Source: Congregibacter variabilis (GTDB taxonomy: Bacteria; Pseudomonadota; Gammaproteobacteria; Pseudomonadales; Halieaceae). From it: DNA of 64,000 bases. Location of the stretch: positions 992,001-1,056,000 of the forward strand of contig NZ_CP136864.1 of NCBI RefSeq assembly GCF_045689235.1, read 5' to 3'. This document shows, piece by piece, positions 51,662-60,536 of this stretch. Each line of letters begins with the position of its first letter. The first letter of the stretch is position 1. Under the pieces are notes generated by a model, which was not told the DNA's origin, searched no databases, and was given only the letters and a program-made list of their open reading frames with translations. Position numbers and translations under genes: made by a program.

Positions 51662-53674
51662 ATGGAGCTAGCGGAGCTTGAGTGGACCGACCTCGGTGAG
51701 CCTCGCTCTTTGCGCTACGGCGACTGCTACTTCAGCGCTCAAGACGGCAGCGCCGAAACCCAGCATGTATTTATTGAAGGCAGTGACCTTGAGCAGCGAC
51801 TAAGTCAGCGCAGTGACTCTCTGTTTACCATCGCCGAGCTTGGCTTTGGCACAGGCCTAAACTTTTTAATGAGCTGGGATTGCTTCAATCGCTTTGCTGC
51901 ACCGAACGCGCGTCTACACTTTTGGAGCGTAGACCGCCACCCGCTGAGCCGCGAAGCCCTGGAGCGATCATTGCACCGCTGGCCACAGCTGAGCGCTCTG
52001 ATCGAAGAATTGCTGAGCGTCTACCCCCCGCCGTTACCCGGCGTACACCGCCGCGTACTCGCCCAGGGACGACTTACTCTGGATTTGGTCTGGGCAGAAG
52101 CTGCGGACGCGCTGGCCGAGCTATCGGGATTGGGGAAGCCCTTGGTGGACGCCTGGTATCTGGACGGATTTGCCCCACGCCAAAATGAGTCCATGTGGAC
52201 GCCGGATCTCTATTCGCACATGGTAGCGGCGAGCAAACCCGGAGCGACCTTTGCGACCTACAGCGCCGCCGGCACCGTGCGGCGCAGCCTCACAGAGGCG
52301 GGCTTTTCTATCACCAAGCGTGCGGGATTTGGCAGTAAACGCGAGTGTTTACATGGGGTGCTGCCGATAAATACTCGTCTTTATACCCAGGCTCCGCGGT
52401 TGACGCCCTGGGATCTTAATGACGAGAAAAACAGTCCTGACAGGCAATCAGCGTTGATTGTTGGCGCTGGACTAGCCGGAGCCCATGCCGCCGCCGCGTT
52501 GGCACGCCGGGGAATGGCGGTCACCGTTTTCGATCAGGCTTCCATTGCCGGAGGTGGCTCCGGTAATCCTCAAGGTGTTCTCTTCACCCGTCTCTCTCAC
52601 GAACGCTCAATTCTGGGGGAGTTCTCGATGCTGGCTTTTCTTTACGCCCGAGAACTTTATCTGGAGATGTTTCGCACGGGTGCCCTCACCGAAGACGTCG
52701 ACGGAGCACTCAATGGCTGCGTCCAGATAGATGCGCCTCGAGGCAATGAAGCGACACTTGAAACCGCATTGCGGGGACTTCAGGAGATTGCACAGAGCTG
52801 CGACGCCGAGACCCTCTCACAGATCCTGGGAGTCAAGAACAGCACTCCCGGCCTCTGGCAGCCCGGTTCGGGCTGGCTATCCCCGCCGGCCGTATGTAAG
52901 GCCCTGCTTGAACAGGCAGGTATTCGTGTGCACAAACACTGCACAGAACTGCAGCTTAGCCGTGCCGCCAATGGAATCTGGGAAGTTCACAGCAACGGTG
53001 GCAGGCTTCTGGGGGCAGCCCCGGTTGTCATACTCGCCACGGGACCAGACAGCCGAAATCTCCCGCAGACAAAAAACCTTCCATTGCGTGTAGTGCGCGG
53101 TCAGACAACTCAGATACCGGCGCCCTTGGATCAGCCGCTGCTCAGAAGCTTTTGCCACCGCGGCTACATCAGCCCTGCGGTTAATGGCCAGCACTGTATT
53201 GGTGCCACTTTTAAGCCCGGGGATGACAGTCGGGAAATACGTGTCGAGGAACATCTGGCAAACATCGAATCACTCGCTCAGGCTCTGCCGGCTTGGCAGA
53301 AACACCTCAATTCTCTGGACCCCAACACCCTGCAAGGTCGTGCCGAGTTACGTTGTGTATCTCCAGACTACCTGCCCCTGGCCGGCCCCCTTCCCGATGA
53401 GCAGGCCTTCAAGCAGCGTTACGCGGCTCTACAGTGGGACGCAAGTCAGCTCATCGTCGAACGAGGGGCCTATCAGCCCGGTCTGTTTGTGAGCACCGCA
53501 CATGGATCCCGAGGATTAAGTTACGCCGCATTAAGCGCAGAGCTTATCGCCGCCCAGATCTTTGAGGAACCAATACCTGTGAGCCGCGAGCTTCAGCGCG
53601 CTGTCGCACCGGCTCGATTCCTGATCCGTGGTCTCGTGCGCGGGACATCGCAAAAGAAAGCGGTGAGCGCATGA
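51662..53674 (+). CDS. mnmC: Bifunctional tRNA mnm5s2U biosynthesis protein MnmC
   Basis: A 670-residue two-domain tRNA modification enzyme. The N-terminal methyltransferase (about 1-240) has GFGTGLNFLMSWD for SAM and YLDGFAPRQNE. The C-terminal FAD oxidoreductase (about 260-660) starts with IVGAGLAGAHAAAALARRG. Together they turn cmnm5s2U34 into mnm5s2U34. The length matches E. coli MnmC. GTG 51632 is an alternative start. The stop overlaps the cyclase start (ATGA). Confidence 0.95.
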   Translation: MELAELEWTDLGEPRSLRYGDCYFSAQDGSAETQHVFIEGSDLEQRLSQRSDSLFTIAELGFGTGLNFLMSWDCFNRFAAPNARLHFWSVDRHPLSREALERSLHRWPQLSALIEELLSVYPPPLPGVHRRVLAQGRLTLDLVWAEAADALAELSGLGKPLVDAWYLDGFAPRQNESMWTPDLYSHMVAASKPGATFATYSAAGTVRRSLTEAGFSITKRAGFGSKRECLHGVLPINTRLYTQAPRLTPWDLNDEKNSPDRQSALIVGAGLAGAHAAAALARRGMAVTVFDQASIAGGGSGNPQGVLFTRLSHERSILGEFSMLAFLYARELYLEMFRTGALTEDVDGALNGCVQIDAPRGNEATLETALRGLQEIAQSCDAETLSQILGVKNSTPGLWQPGSGWLSPPAVCKALLEQAGIRVHKHCTELQLSRAANGIWEVHSNGGRLLGAAPVVILATGPDSRNLPQTKNLPLRVVRGQTTQIPAPLDQPLLRSFCHRGYISPAVNGQHCIGATFKPGDDSREIRVEEHLANIESLAQALPAWQKHLNSLDPNTLQGRAELRCVSPDYLPLAGPLPDEQAFKQRYAALQWDASQLIVERGAYQPGLFVSTAHGSRGLSYAALSAELIAAQIFEEPIPVSRELQRAVAPARFLIRGLVRGTSQKKAVSA

Positions 53675-54462
53675 AATCGCCAGCGAGACCACTCGCGCGC
53701 AGCCGCCTCATCGTGCTGGCGTTCCTCTTGGCTTCAGGACTCACTCCCGTGACGGGCGCAGACCTCCAACGCTACGGCTACGAGGTACTCGAACGTGTTC
53801 CCCAGCCTAGAGAAAACTTCGTTCAAGGTTTGCAGATTTTTGGCGATTCGCTCTATGTGGGCACTGGCCTATATGGCGAGTCGCGTCTCCGGGAGTACCA
53901 ATTCCCGTCGATGACCCTGACGCAAGAGCTGAGCCTTCCGGCGGAGGTGTTCGGGGAAGGCGTCACCCGTCTGGGTGAACGAATCTACCAGCTAACCTGG
54001 CATGCGGGTCAGCTATTCGAATACGATGCCAGTACCTTCGAATTGCTCAAAACACACCCCATTTCTACCCGGGGCTGGGGCCTGACGCATAACGGTAATG
54101 AGTTGATCTATAGCGACGGCAGCCATCAGCTGTACTTTTTGGACCCCGCGAACATGACCTTGCTGCGTACTCTGAAAGTCACCCTCGCAGCAAGGCCACT
54201 GCCCAGACTCAATGAACTTGAATGGATTAACGGTGAAATCTGGGCAAACGTCTGGCAAGCCAACCAATTGGTCCGCATTGATCCACTAAACGGAGAGGTG
54301 ACCGCCATTGTCGATCTTCGAGGCCTGCTGGATCCCAAAGACCGTGATTCCTCTACGGACGTGCTTAATGGCATCGCCTGGGATGCAAGCCACGAGGCGC
54401 TCTGGGTGACTGGCAAACGCTGGCCCTGGCTCTATAGACTGAAACTGCGCCCCATACCGTAG
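53671..54462 (+). CDS. Glutaminyl-peptide cyclotransferase, exported
   Basis: A 263-residue glutamine cyclotransferase of the plant/bacterial beta-propeller type. The signal peptide ends near TPVTGA. NFVQGLQIFGDSLYVGTGLYGES is the characteristic FTQGL-like block, and EWINGEIWANVW and DVLNGIAWD match the later signatures. It cyclises N-terminal glutamine to pyroglutamate in the periplasm. It overlaps mnmC by 4 bases. Confidence 0.92.
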   Translation: MKSPARPLARSRLIVLAFLLASGLTPVTGADLQRYGYEVLERVPQPRENFVQGLQIFGDSLYVGTGLYGESRLREYQFPSMTLTQELSLPAEVFGEGVTRLGERIYQLTWHAGQLFEYDASTFELLKTHPISTRGWGLTHNGNELIYSDGSHQLYFLDPANMTLLRTLKVTLAARPLPRLNELEWINGEIWANVWQANQLVRIDPLNGEVTAIVDLRGLLDPKDRDSSTDVLNGIAWDASHEALWVTGKRWPWLYRLKLRPIP

Positions 54463-54592
54463 GACCCAGCGCGCGTGCGCGTGGAGTGACGAAAACCCCC
54501 ACATAAAGCAAAAGTTTGATTCCGAGCGATTGACGCTCAAGAGCACATCGAATTCACGTTAGAATAGTGACTTTATTGATGCCGGAACCTCT

Positions 54593-57538
54593 ATGAACAG
54601 CCCTTCAAACCTACCTATTGCCCACGATAGCTTTGTCCCCCTGCGCTCTGAACGTATCGACGCGCTAAACATTCGTATCGAACACTTCGAACACCGCGAT
54701 ACCGGCGCTATTCACTATCATCTCTCTACTGACAATCCTGAGAACGTATTCCTCGTTGCACTGCGCACCGTGCCTCAGGACAGCTCTGGCGTTGCGCATA
54801 TTCTCGAGCACACTGCACTGTGTGGCAGCGAGCATTATCCCGTGCGCGATCCGTTTTTCATGATGCTGCGGCGCTCTCTAAACACATTCATGAACGCCTT
54901 TACCAGCTCAGATTGGACGGCTTACCCCTTTGCCAGCCAGAACCGAAAAGACTTTCGCAACCTTTTGGATGTCTATCTCGATGCGGTGTTTTTCTCCAAG
55001 CTCGACCCGCTGGACTTTGCTCAGGAAGGCCATCGAGTAGAGTTTGCCGAACCGGGTAATATCAACAGTGAGCTTGTCTACAAAGGCGTTGTATTCAACG
55101 AAATGAAAGGCGCCATGAGCTCCGTACCGTCGCGCCTGTGGCAAACCCTTTGCCATCATCTGTTTCCCACCAGCACCTACCACTACAACTCCGGAGGCGA
55201 GCCAGAAAACATTCCCGAGCTGAGCTACGAGCAACTGAGACAGTTTTATAAGAGTCACTATCACCCCAGCAATGCGACGTTCCTGACCTTTGGCGACATC
55301 CCCGCGGCTGAACATCAGGCGGTTTTCCATGAGCAGGCTTTGCGGCACTTTTCAAAGCTCGACACCAAAGTCGTGGTCAAACCCGAGCAGCGCTTTAGTG
55401 CCCCCCATCGTGCCAGAGAGTCCTATGCCTTTGATGAGGAAGGTTCCAGCGAACGCCACACCCACATCGTCATGGGCTGGCTGCTGGGCGAAAGTAGCGA
55501 ACTAAAGGACCTGCTAGAAGCCCAACTGCTGTCCAGTGTGTTGATGGAAAACAGTGCCTCGCCCCTGCAGCAGGCACTGGAAACTACGGACCTGGGCACG
55601 GCACCTTCTCCGCTGTGCGGCCTCGAGGATTCCCTGCGAGAACTCGTTTTTTGTTGCGGAATCGAGGGAAGCGAAGCTGAGAACGAAGACGCCTTGGAGC
55701 AACTGGTGCTTGAGGTTATTGAGCGAATCGCCGCTGATGGGGTCCCTCAGGAGCATCTGGAAGCAATCCTGCATCAACTTGAGCTCCACCAGCGGGAAGT
55801 GAGTGGCGATGGTATGCCCTATGGCCTCAACCTGATTCTTCAGGCCCTGGGACCCGCAACGCATTATGCAGACCCAATCCCCTCCATGGATCTCGAGCCA
55901 GTCATCGCTCTTTTACGAGAGCAGATCCAGGATCCGAATTACATCCGCAAGCTGGCCCGAAAATTATTGCTGGAAAACACTCACCGAGTCACCTTGGTGA
56001 TGACACCCGATAGCGCTTTGTCCGAGCAAAAACTCGAAGAAGAGCGGCAGCGTCTGAGCGCCATCAAAGACGCAATGGATGACGATGCAAAAAGAGCGGT
56101 GGTCGCGCAGGCAGAGGCGCTGCTGGAACGTCAGGCTCAGGAAGATGATCCCGAGATACTGCCCAAGGTTACCCTCAGCGACGTCCCCCCCAGCCTGCCA
56201 AAGCTGTCCTATGAAGAACATCAGCTGGGTGAACTCCCCTTTACGCTCTATGAGCAAGGCACCAATGGCCTTGTCTATGAGCAGCTGAGCTGCGCCCTGC
56301 CGCCCTTGGACGCAAAGGAGCTATCCCTGCTTCCACACCTCACTGGAATGACCGCGGAGCTGGGTCTTGGCGACGCCAGTTATCTGGATACGCAAAACCG
56401 CCAATCATCCTCTGTCGGGTCCATCAACTTGTTTACCTCCATGCGCGGTAGCATCGAGGATGAACAGGTCATGCAAACCAGTTTAGTCCTGTCCTCAAAA
56501 GCCCTGGCACGCAAGAGCGAGCAACAGGCGGAGTTAATGCGCGATACGCTGCTTAATGCTCGCTTTGATGAGCTCCCGCGAATACGCGACCTGGTTGCCC
56601 AGCAGCGAGCTCGGCGCGAGCAATCCATCACAGGGCAAGGTCACAGTCTGGCAATGCTTGCGGCCTGCGCTGGCATGAGCCCTCTGGCGAGGCTCCACCA
56701 CGAACTATCGGGGATGCAGAGTATTGCGGGTCTGCGCAAGCTGGACGATTCACTCAATGAACCAGCGAATCTGGAGGCCTTTGCGAGTGAGTTGCAGCAG
56801 CTTTACGCAAAGTTGCGCAACGCTAATTGGGAAGCATTAATTGTCGCAGAGCCTGGAAGCACAGAGAATTTGGCAAAAGAAGCTGCGCAGATATGGCAGG
56901 GTTTGCCCCAGGAAAGTGTGGAGCATCTGAGCCTGCCGATGCTTCGCGAAACTCGACGGGAATGCTGGGTAGCAAACTCCCAGGTGAGCTTTTGCGCAAA
57001 AGCCTACCCAACCGTGCCCAGTGGACACGCAGACGCAGCTGCACTGACAGTACTCTCCGGCTACCTGCGCAACGGCTTTCTACATCGCGCTATCCGCGAG
57101 CAAGGCGGTGCTTACGGCGGTGGTGCAAGCCATGATGCAAGCATTGCTGCCTTTCGTTTTTACTCCTACCGGGATCCGCGCATTGAGGGAACTCTCAATG
57201 ATTTTGACGCCAGTATTGATTGGATGGTCAACGGTGATCACAACGCGACAGGCCTGGAAGAAGCGATTCTTGGCGTTATCGGCAACATCGACAAGCCAGG
57301 GTCCCCTGCGGGAGAGGCAAAGCAGGACTTTCACAACCGTCGCTTTGGGCGCGACCACGAGCAGCGCATGGCATTTCGGCAGCGGATACTTGAAGTTAGC
57401 CTTGAGGACCTCAAACGTGTCTCCGCGCAGTATCTGGTTCCCGAAAAAGCCTCCATTGCCGTTGTGACTGGCAACACCGCACGTAAAGACAGTGCGGCTT
57501 TCCTCGAATCTCTGGGCCTGGCATTTAAGGAACTCTAG
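54593..57538 (+). CDS. PreP-like M16C metalloprotease
   Basis: A 981-residue insulinase-family protease. The inverted zinc motif HILEHTALCG (about residue 70) has both histidines and the glutamate, and the M16C linker and inactive second half follow, as in presequence protease PreP. SSGVAHILEHT, MNAFTSSDWTAYPF and FNEMKGAMSS are typical. No signal peptide is seen, so it probably degrades oligopeptides in the cytoplasm. It stands alone after a 130-base gap and converges on the C39 gene. Confidence 0.95.
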   Translation: MNSPSNLPIAHDSFVPLRSERIDALNIRIEHFEHRDTGAIHYHLSTDNPENVFLVALRTVPQDSSGVAHILEHTALCGSEHYPVRDPFFMMLRRSLNTFMNAFTSSDWTAYPFASQNRKDFRNLLDVYLDAVFFSKLDPLDFAQEGHRVEFAEPGNINSELVYKGVVFNEMKGAMSSVPSRLWQTLCHHLFPTSTYHYNSGGEPENIPELSYEQLRQFYKSHYHPSNATFLTFGDIPAAEHQAVFHEQALRHFSKLDTKVVVKPEQRFSAPHRARESYAFDEEGSSERHTHIVMGWLLGESSELKDLLEAQLLSSVLMENSASPLQQALETTDLGTAPSPLCGLEDSLRELVFCCGIEGSEAENEDALEQLVLEVIERIAADGVPQEHLEAILHQLELHQREVSGDGMPYGLNLILQALGPATHYADPIPSMDLEPVIALLREQIQDPNYIRKLARKLLLENTHRVTLVMTPDSALSEQKLEEERQRLSAIKDAMDDDAKRAVVAQAEALLERQAQEDDPEILPKVTLSDVPPSLPKLSYEEHQLGELPFTLYEQGTNGLVYEQLSCALPPLDAKELSLLPHLTGMTAELGLGDASYLDTQNRQSSSVGSINLFTSMRGSIEDEQVMQTSLVLSSKALARKSEQQAELMRDTLLNARFDELPRIRDLVAQQRARREQSITGQGHSLAMLAACAGMSPLARLHHELSGMQSIAGLRKLDDSLNEPANLEAFASELQQLYAKLRNANWEALIVAEPGSTENLAKEAAQIWQGLPQESVEHLSLPMLRETRRECWVANSQVSFCAKAYPTVPSGHADAAALTVLSGYLRNGFLHRAIREQGGAYGGGASHDASIAAFRFYSYRDPRIEGTLNDFDASIDWMVNGDHNATGLEEAILGVIGNIDKPGSPAGEAKQDFHNRRFGRDHEQRMAFRQRILEVSLEDLKRVSAQYLVPEKASIAVVTGNTARKDSAAFLESLGLAFKEL

Positions 57539-57546
57539 ACGCGAAC

Positions 57547-58182
57547 CTAGCGCCTCGGCGCTATTAGCACCCGTCGCGGAGGGCGGTGCCGGAAGGCATC
57601 GTCGCCAACGCGGTCGTGCTTTGAACCTACCAACAAAATCCGCCCTCTCGATGAAATGTCGTCCTCCGTCGTGAAGCTTTTTACAAACTCATCTCGGCCC
57701 CACTGCCGGTTCCCCCAACTGGGATCGGCCAAAAACACTCGATCCCTATCATCAATCTTTCGTAGCACAGAAAAGTGCGCTCGGCCGTGTACCTCAAGAG
57801 CAACAATCACAGGGACTTTTAGCTTTTTTAGGTCGCTATAGCCAAGCTCAAGCCCCAAAACAGGATACTCGCGAGACCGGGCAAGCATCGCCATCTCGGC
57901 AAAAGACAGACCCTTAGCAGCCAATCCTTGAGCAGGCTCGAAAGTGCGGCTATCCATAGTCTGCATCAACAGCGTTTTTTCGCTGATCGGATCCAGATAG
58001 AAATACGTTAGTAAGGTGGCCAGAGCGGCGGCGCCACAACTGTAGTCGGCTTGCTGCCTGACAACACCGCTATCGCGCAGCGATAACCAACTCTCAACGC
58101 CGTAACACGGCGGTGCCAGAACCACGGACACTCCCAGTATGCACCTGGCCCACTTTGCTGCCTTGATAGACAGGGACTTCAC
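57547..58182 (-). CDS. Periplasmic C39-family cysteine peptidase
   Basis: A 211-residue C39-type peptidase without an ABC transporter. Residues 1-28 are a signal peptide. Gln44 and Cys49 (QQADYSCGAA), His136 (HGRAHFSV) and Asp153 (FLADPSWG) make a full catalytic set. GTG 58182 overlaps the previous stop (GTGA), which favours it over the longer TTG reading. The role recalls FapD in amyloid operons and FilB-like proteases. It ends a four-gene set; a nearby exported protein has a leader-like motif. Confidence 0.85.
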   Translation of the reverse strand: MKSLSIKAAKWARCILGVSVVLAPPCYGVESWLSLRDSGVVRQQADYSCGAAALATLLTYFYLDPISEKTLLMQTMDSRTFEPAQGLAAKGLSFAEMAMLARSREYPVLGLELGYSDLKKLKVPVIVALEVHGRAHFSVLRKIDDRDRVFLADPSWGNRQWGRDEFVKSFTTEDDISSRGRILLVGSKHDRVGDDAFRHRPPRRVLIAPRR

Positions 58183-58460
58183 AACATCGGCGGCCTGTAG
58201 CCGCGATCGATCATACCCTCCCGGCGCATACCTGATAAAACATCTCTGCGCCAAAGGCCCCGCAAAAGCAGTAAACCAAGCAAGTAGCTAGCACCGCTAA
58301 GGTATACGGCTGAAGGTTTTACGTCGCCGCCCTCGAGCCAAAGAACAAGCACAAAAACAAACAGCGGCAGCAGGCTTAGCGCATGCATAAAGAACAAGCG
58401 GTTGTAACGACGCATGTATTCCGCATCGTTTGTTTTCTTAATCCAGTCTGGATGATTCAT
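58179..58460 (-). CDS. Small two-helix membrane protein of the C39 operon
   Basis: A 93-residue protein with two hydrophobic helices (about 23-42 and 51-68), a charged N-terminus (DWIKKTNDAEYMRRYNR) and a basic C-terminal tail (RREGMIDRGYR). Family not recognised. The 4-base overlap with the C39 gene suggests it acts with the peptidase, perhaps as an anchor or quality-control partner. Function unknown. Confidence 0.75.
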   Translation of the reverse strand: MNHPDWIKKTNDAEYMRRYNRLFFMHALSLLPLFVFVLVLWLEGGDVKPSAVYLSGASYLLGLLLLRGLWRRDVLSGMRREGMIDRGYRPPML

Positions 58461-58536
58461 TAAAGATCACTTTAGGCAAGAAGGGCCCGGGCGGGCCAAA
58501 AAAGCCGAGGCAGACACACTGCCCCAGCCCGGCTGG

Positions 58537-58875
58537 CTAGCGACTTTTTGTTCCTATATCGCAGTTAACACAAAGCCCACCCGAAGAGGCTACGGTCGGA
58601 ACATAATCGCCCCAGAAAAAACTGGCGAGACTCAAATCCAGAGTGACAACGCCAATGATCCAGGGCCAAAGTTCTCCCTGGGTGCGACTCATTGCCCGTT
58701 CATCAAGCATCTCGACACCGGATGAAGGTGGGCTATCGAAAGCATCCGATATCAAAGTGGCTTGTGATGTATTCCATCGGCCTTCTGTTTGAGCTTCATC
58801 ACTTGCCATAATTCCCTGCGAAACCAGTAGGCTCCCGGCGACAAGCACCGCTAACTGCTTGTTTAACTTTTTCAT
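58537..58875 (-). CDS. Small exported protein with leader-like motif
   Basis: A 112-residue protein with a signal peptide (1-23) and a motif EMLDERAMSRTQGE (55-68) that resembles the ELS-x-x-x-G-type stretch found before cleavage sites in C39-linked proteins. It continues with a hydrophobic helix (69-88) and a C-terminal region with CVNC (102-105). ATG 58875 is chosen over a start 19 codons upstream. It is next to a C39 peptidase and a barrel, so it may be the secreted product. No function is proven. Confidence 0.7.
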   Translation of the reverse strand: MKKLNKQLAVLVAGSLLVSQGIMASDEAQTEGRWNTSQATLISDAFDSPPSSGVEMLDERAMSRTQGELWPWIIGVVTLDLSLASFFWGDYVPTVASSGGLCVNCDIGTKSR

Positions 58876-58921
58876 AATATGATTCCCTTCATAATTATTT
58901 TTCCCGAAAAACTCCCCACCA

Positions 58922-59719
58922 CTAAAACTCATAAAACCACTGCAAGGTCATACCACCACTGCGGTCCGTACCAAGATCAACACTCACGAATATCGAATGC
59001 TGACGCGCAACAGACAGAGCCATACCGCCATGAATACCCAGCCGCTCACTTGTTGGCAAAACGACACCGGAACCCAGGTCAGTGGCGGTACGGCGCTCAA
59101 ACGCAGCACCGCCAAACAAGGTGACCCGGGGATTAACGGCAAAATTGACACCCGGCTCAACGCGCCAACTAGACCCGGGGTCGATCTCAAGCCTATGCAG
59201 ACGGTAATCTCGCTGAAAACTCATAGAGATAGAGAGTGATAGCACCAGCGGATCAATACCTTTGTAGGTGGTTATGGCAATTTGCCCCCCGGGGAGCGTG
59301 CGACGCCCATTTTCGGAACTGCTACTAATAATCGCCCGGGCTTCAAGTAACACGGCCGGTAGTGTGGACTCCCGCTTGATCAACCAGTTGCTCCCCACAC
59401 TAAGCCGATGGCTTTTCTCACGGATCTTCTGATCTGCGCCGGACTGACTGAACTGCTGCTCCTGCAGTCGCGCGTTCAGCTCAAGGCGCTGACTTAATCC
59501 GTACCTGAGACCCACCAGCCAGCTGCCCTGTCGCTCAAGCAATGTCGGCTCTGACATCGCCGACCGGTAATCAAGGCTGCTGCTTATCTGCCAGGTAGAC
59601 GGCTTGGCCAGGAGTTGTTCGATCGTAATTGGGGACTGTGCAGATGCCTCGGGGGAAACTTGCGCCAAGCAAATCAAAAACAGACAGACCCCGGTTTTTA
59701 ACTGCGCTGCGCCTGACAT
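58922..59719 (-). CDS. Outer-membrane beta-barrel of the C39 operon
   Basis: A 265-residue protein with a signal peptide (ending in PEASAQ) and alternating strands such as GSWLVGLRYGLSQRLELNARL and SISMSFQRDYRLHRLEI, ending in TLQWFYEF with a terminal phenylalanine, the outer-membrane targeting signal. Family not recognised; it is shorter than FapF and lacks a coiled coil. It is the first gene of the four-gene unit and probably forms the outlet for the small exported protein. Confidence 0.78.
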   Translation of the reverse strand: MSGAAQLKTGVCLFLICLAQVSPEASAQSPITIEQLLAKPSTWQISSSLDYRSAMSEPTLLERQGSWLVGLRYGLSQRLELNARLQEQQFSQSGADQKIREKSHRLSVGSNWLIKRESTLPAVLLEARAIISSSSENGRRTLPGGQIAITTYKGIDPLVLSLSISMSFQRDYRLHRLEIDPGSSWRVEPGVNFAVNPRVTLFGGAAFERRTATDLGSGVVLPTSERLGIHGGMALSVARQHSIFVSVDLGTDRSGGMTLQWFYEF

Positions 59720-59881
59720 CTGACCTCATCTCCCTGCATTTCTGAAGGGTTCAGAGTGCCCCAGCGCTTAGGGGGGCGACCACGTCCATAGCGTCCTCAA
59801 ATTCATCCTAGACGCCCCTCTTGCCCGAAACTACGCCGAGATTCATACTCCCCGCCCCTGTCGAATTAGTAGAGAGCATCC

Positions 59882-60532
59882 ATGCTGTTGCGTCTTTCCA
59901 CCTTATTATTTATCAGCGTGGTTACCGGCTGTGCGTCCTATGTCGGCGAGTATCAGGATCGCTTGATACGGAGCCTTCCCAACCAACGGGAAGTCACTTT
60001 TAACGAAAGCCACAGCTATCCCGGCAAGATTCTATGTGGCAACTACACCACGCTTACTGCGGACGGCTGGAATACGCGCAGCAGCGATTTTATTGTTGGA
60101 GAGACATTTCTATTTTCCCAGGCCACCCCAGATGAAGTCTTTGTGTATTGCAGCAAGGATCCTGCTCAGGCCTTGTATTCTCGACTGGGGATTGGCGCAG
60201 CGGATGGCGACTGGGCGCCCTTGATTAAGTTACGCGATGACATGCAGGCTATTAACGACGGCATCAATCGCTACTACAACACTGCCAACACGCTTCCAAA
60301 AACGCTGGCAACTCTGCTCGAAGGCGATTTTGGCGTCAGCAAGGAAACCCTCATTGATCCCTGGGGACGTCCCTACTACTACATTGGTGGACTATCAGGT
60401 CGCACGGCTCCGCAGTACCAGCTCGGGAGTCTTGGGGCAGATGGTAAAGAAGGCGGTCGGGGTGTCGATGCAGACATCCGTAAAGAGCAAATTCAGATGT
60501 TGGACCATGTGCTTAAATTTGCCGGCTACTGA
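59882..60532 (+). CDS. Lipoprotein with GspG-like C-terminal domain
   Basis: A 216-residue lipoprotein. The lipobox is VVTGC with Cys17. The middle is unassigned. The C-terminal 90 residues (from LRDDMQAINDGINRYYNT) match the major-pseudopilin GspG fold, ending in DPWGRPYYY and LGSLGADGKEGGRGVDADI, which includes the calcium-binding loop residues of GspG. It lacks a prepilin leader. Other type II secretion genes are not in the window. It may be a pseudopilin-derived periplasmic protein; function unknown. Confidence 0.8.
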   Translation: MLLRLSTLLFISVVTGCASYVGEYQDRLIRSLPNQREVTFNESHSYPGKILCGNYTTLTADGWNTRSSDFIVGETFLFSQATPDEVFVYCSKDPAQALYSRLGIGAADGDWAPLIKLRDDMQAINDGINRYYNTANTLPKTLATLLEGDFGVSKETLIDPWGRPYYYIGGLSGRTAPQYQLGSLGADGKEGGRGVDADIRKEQIQMLDHVLKFAGY

Positions 60533-60536
60533 CGCT

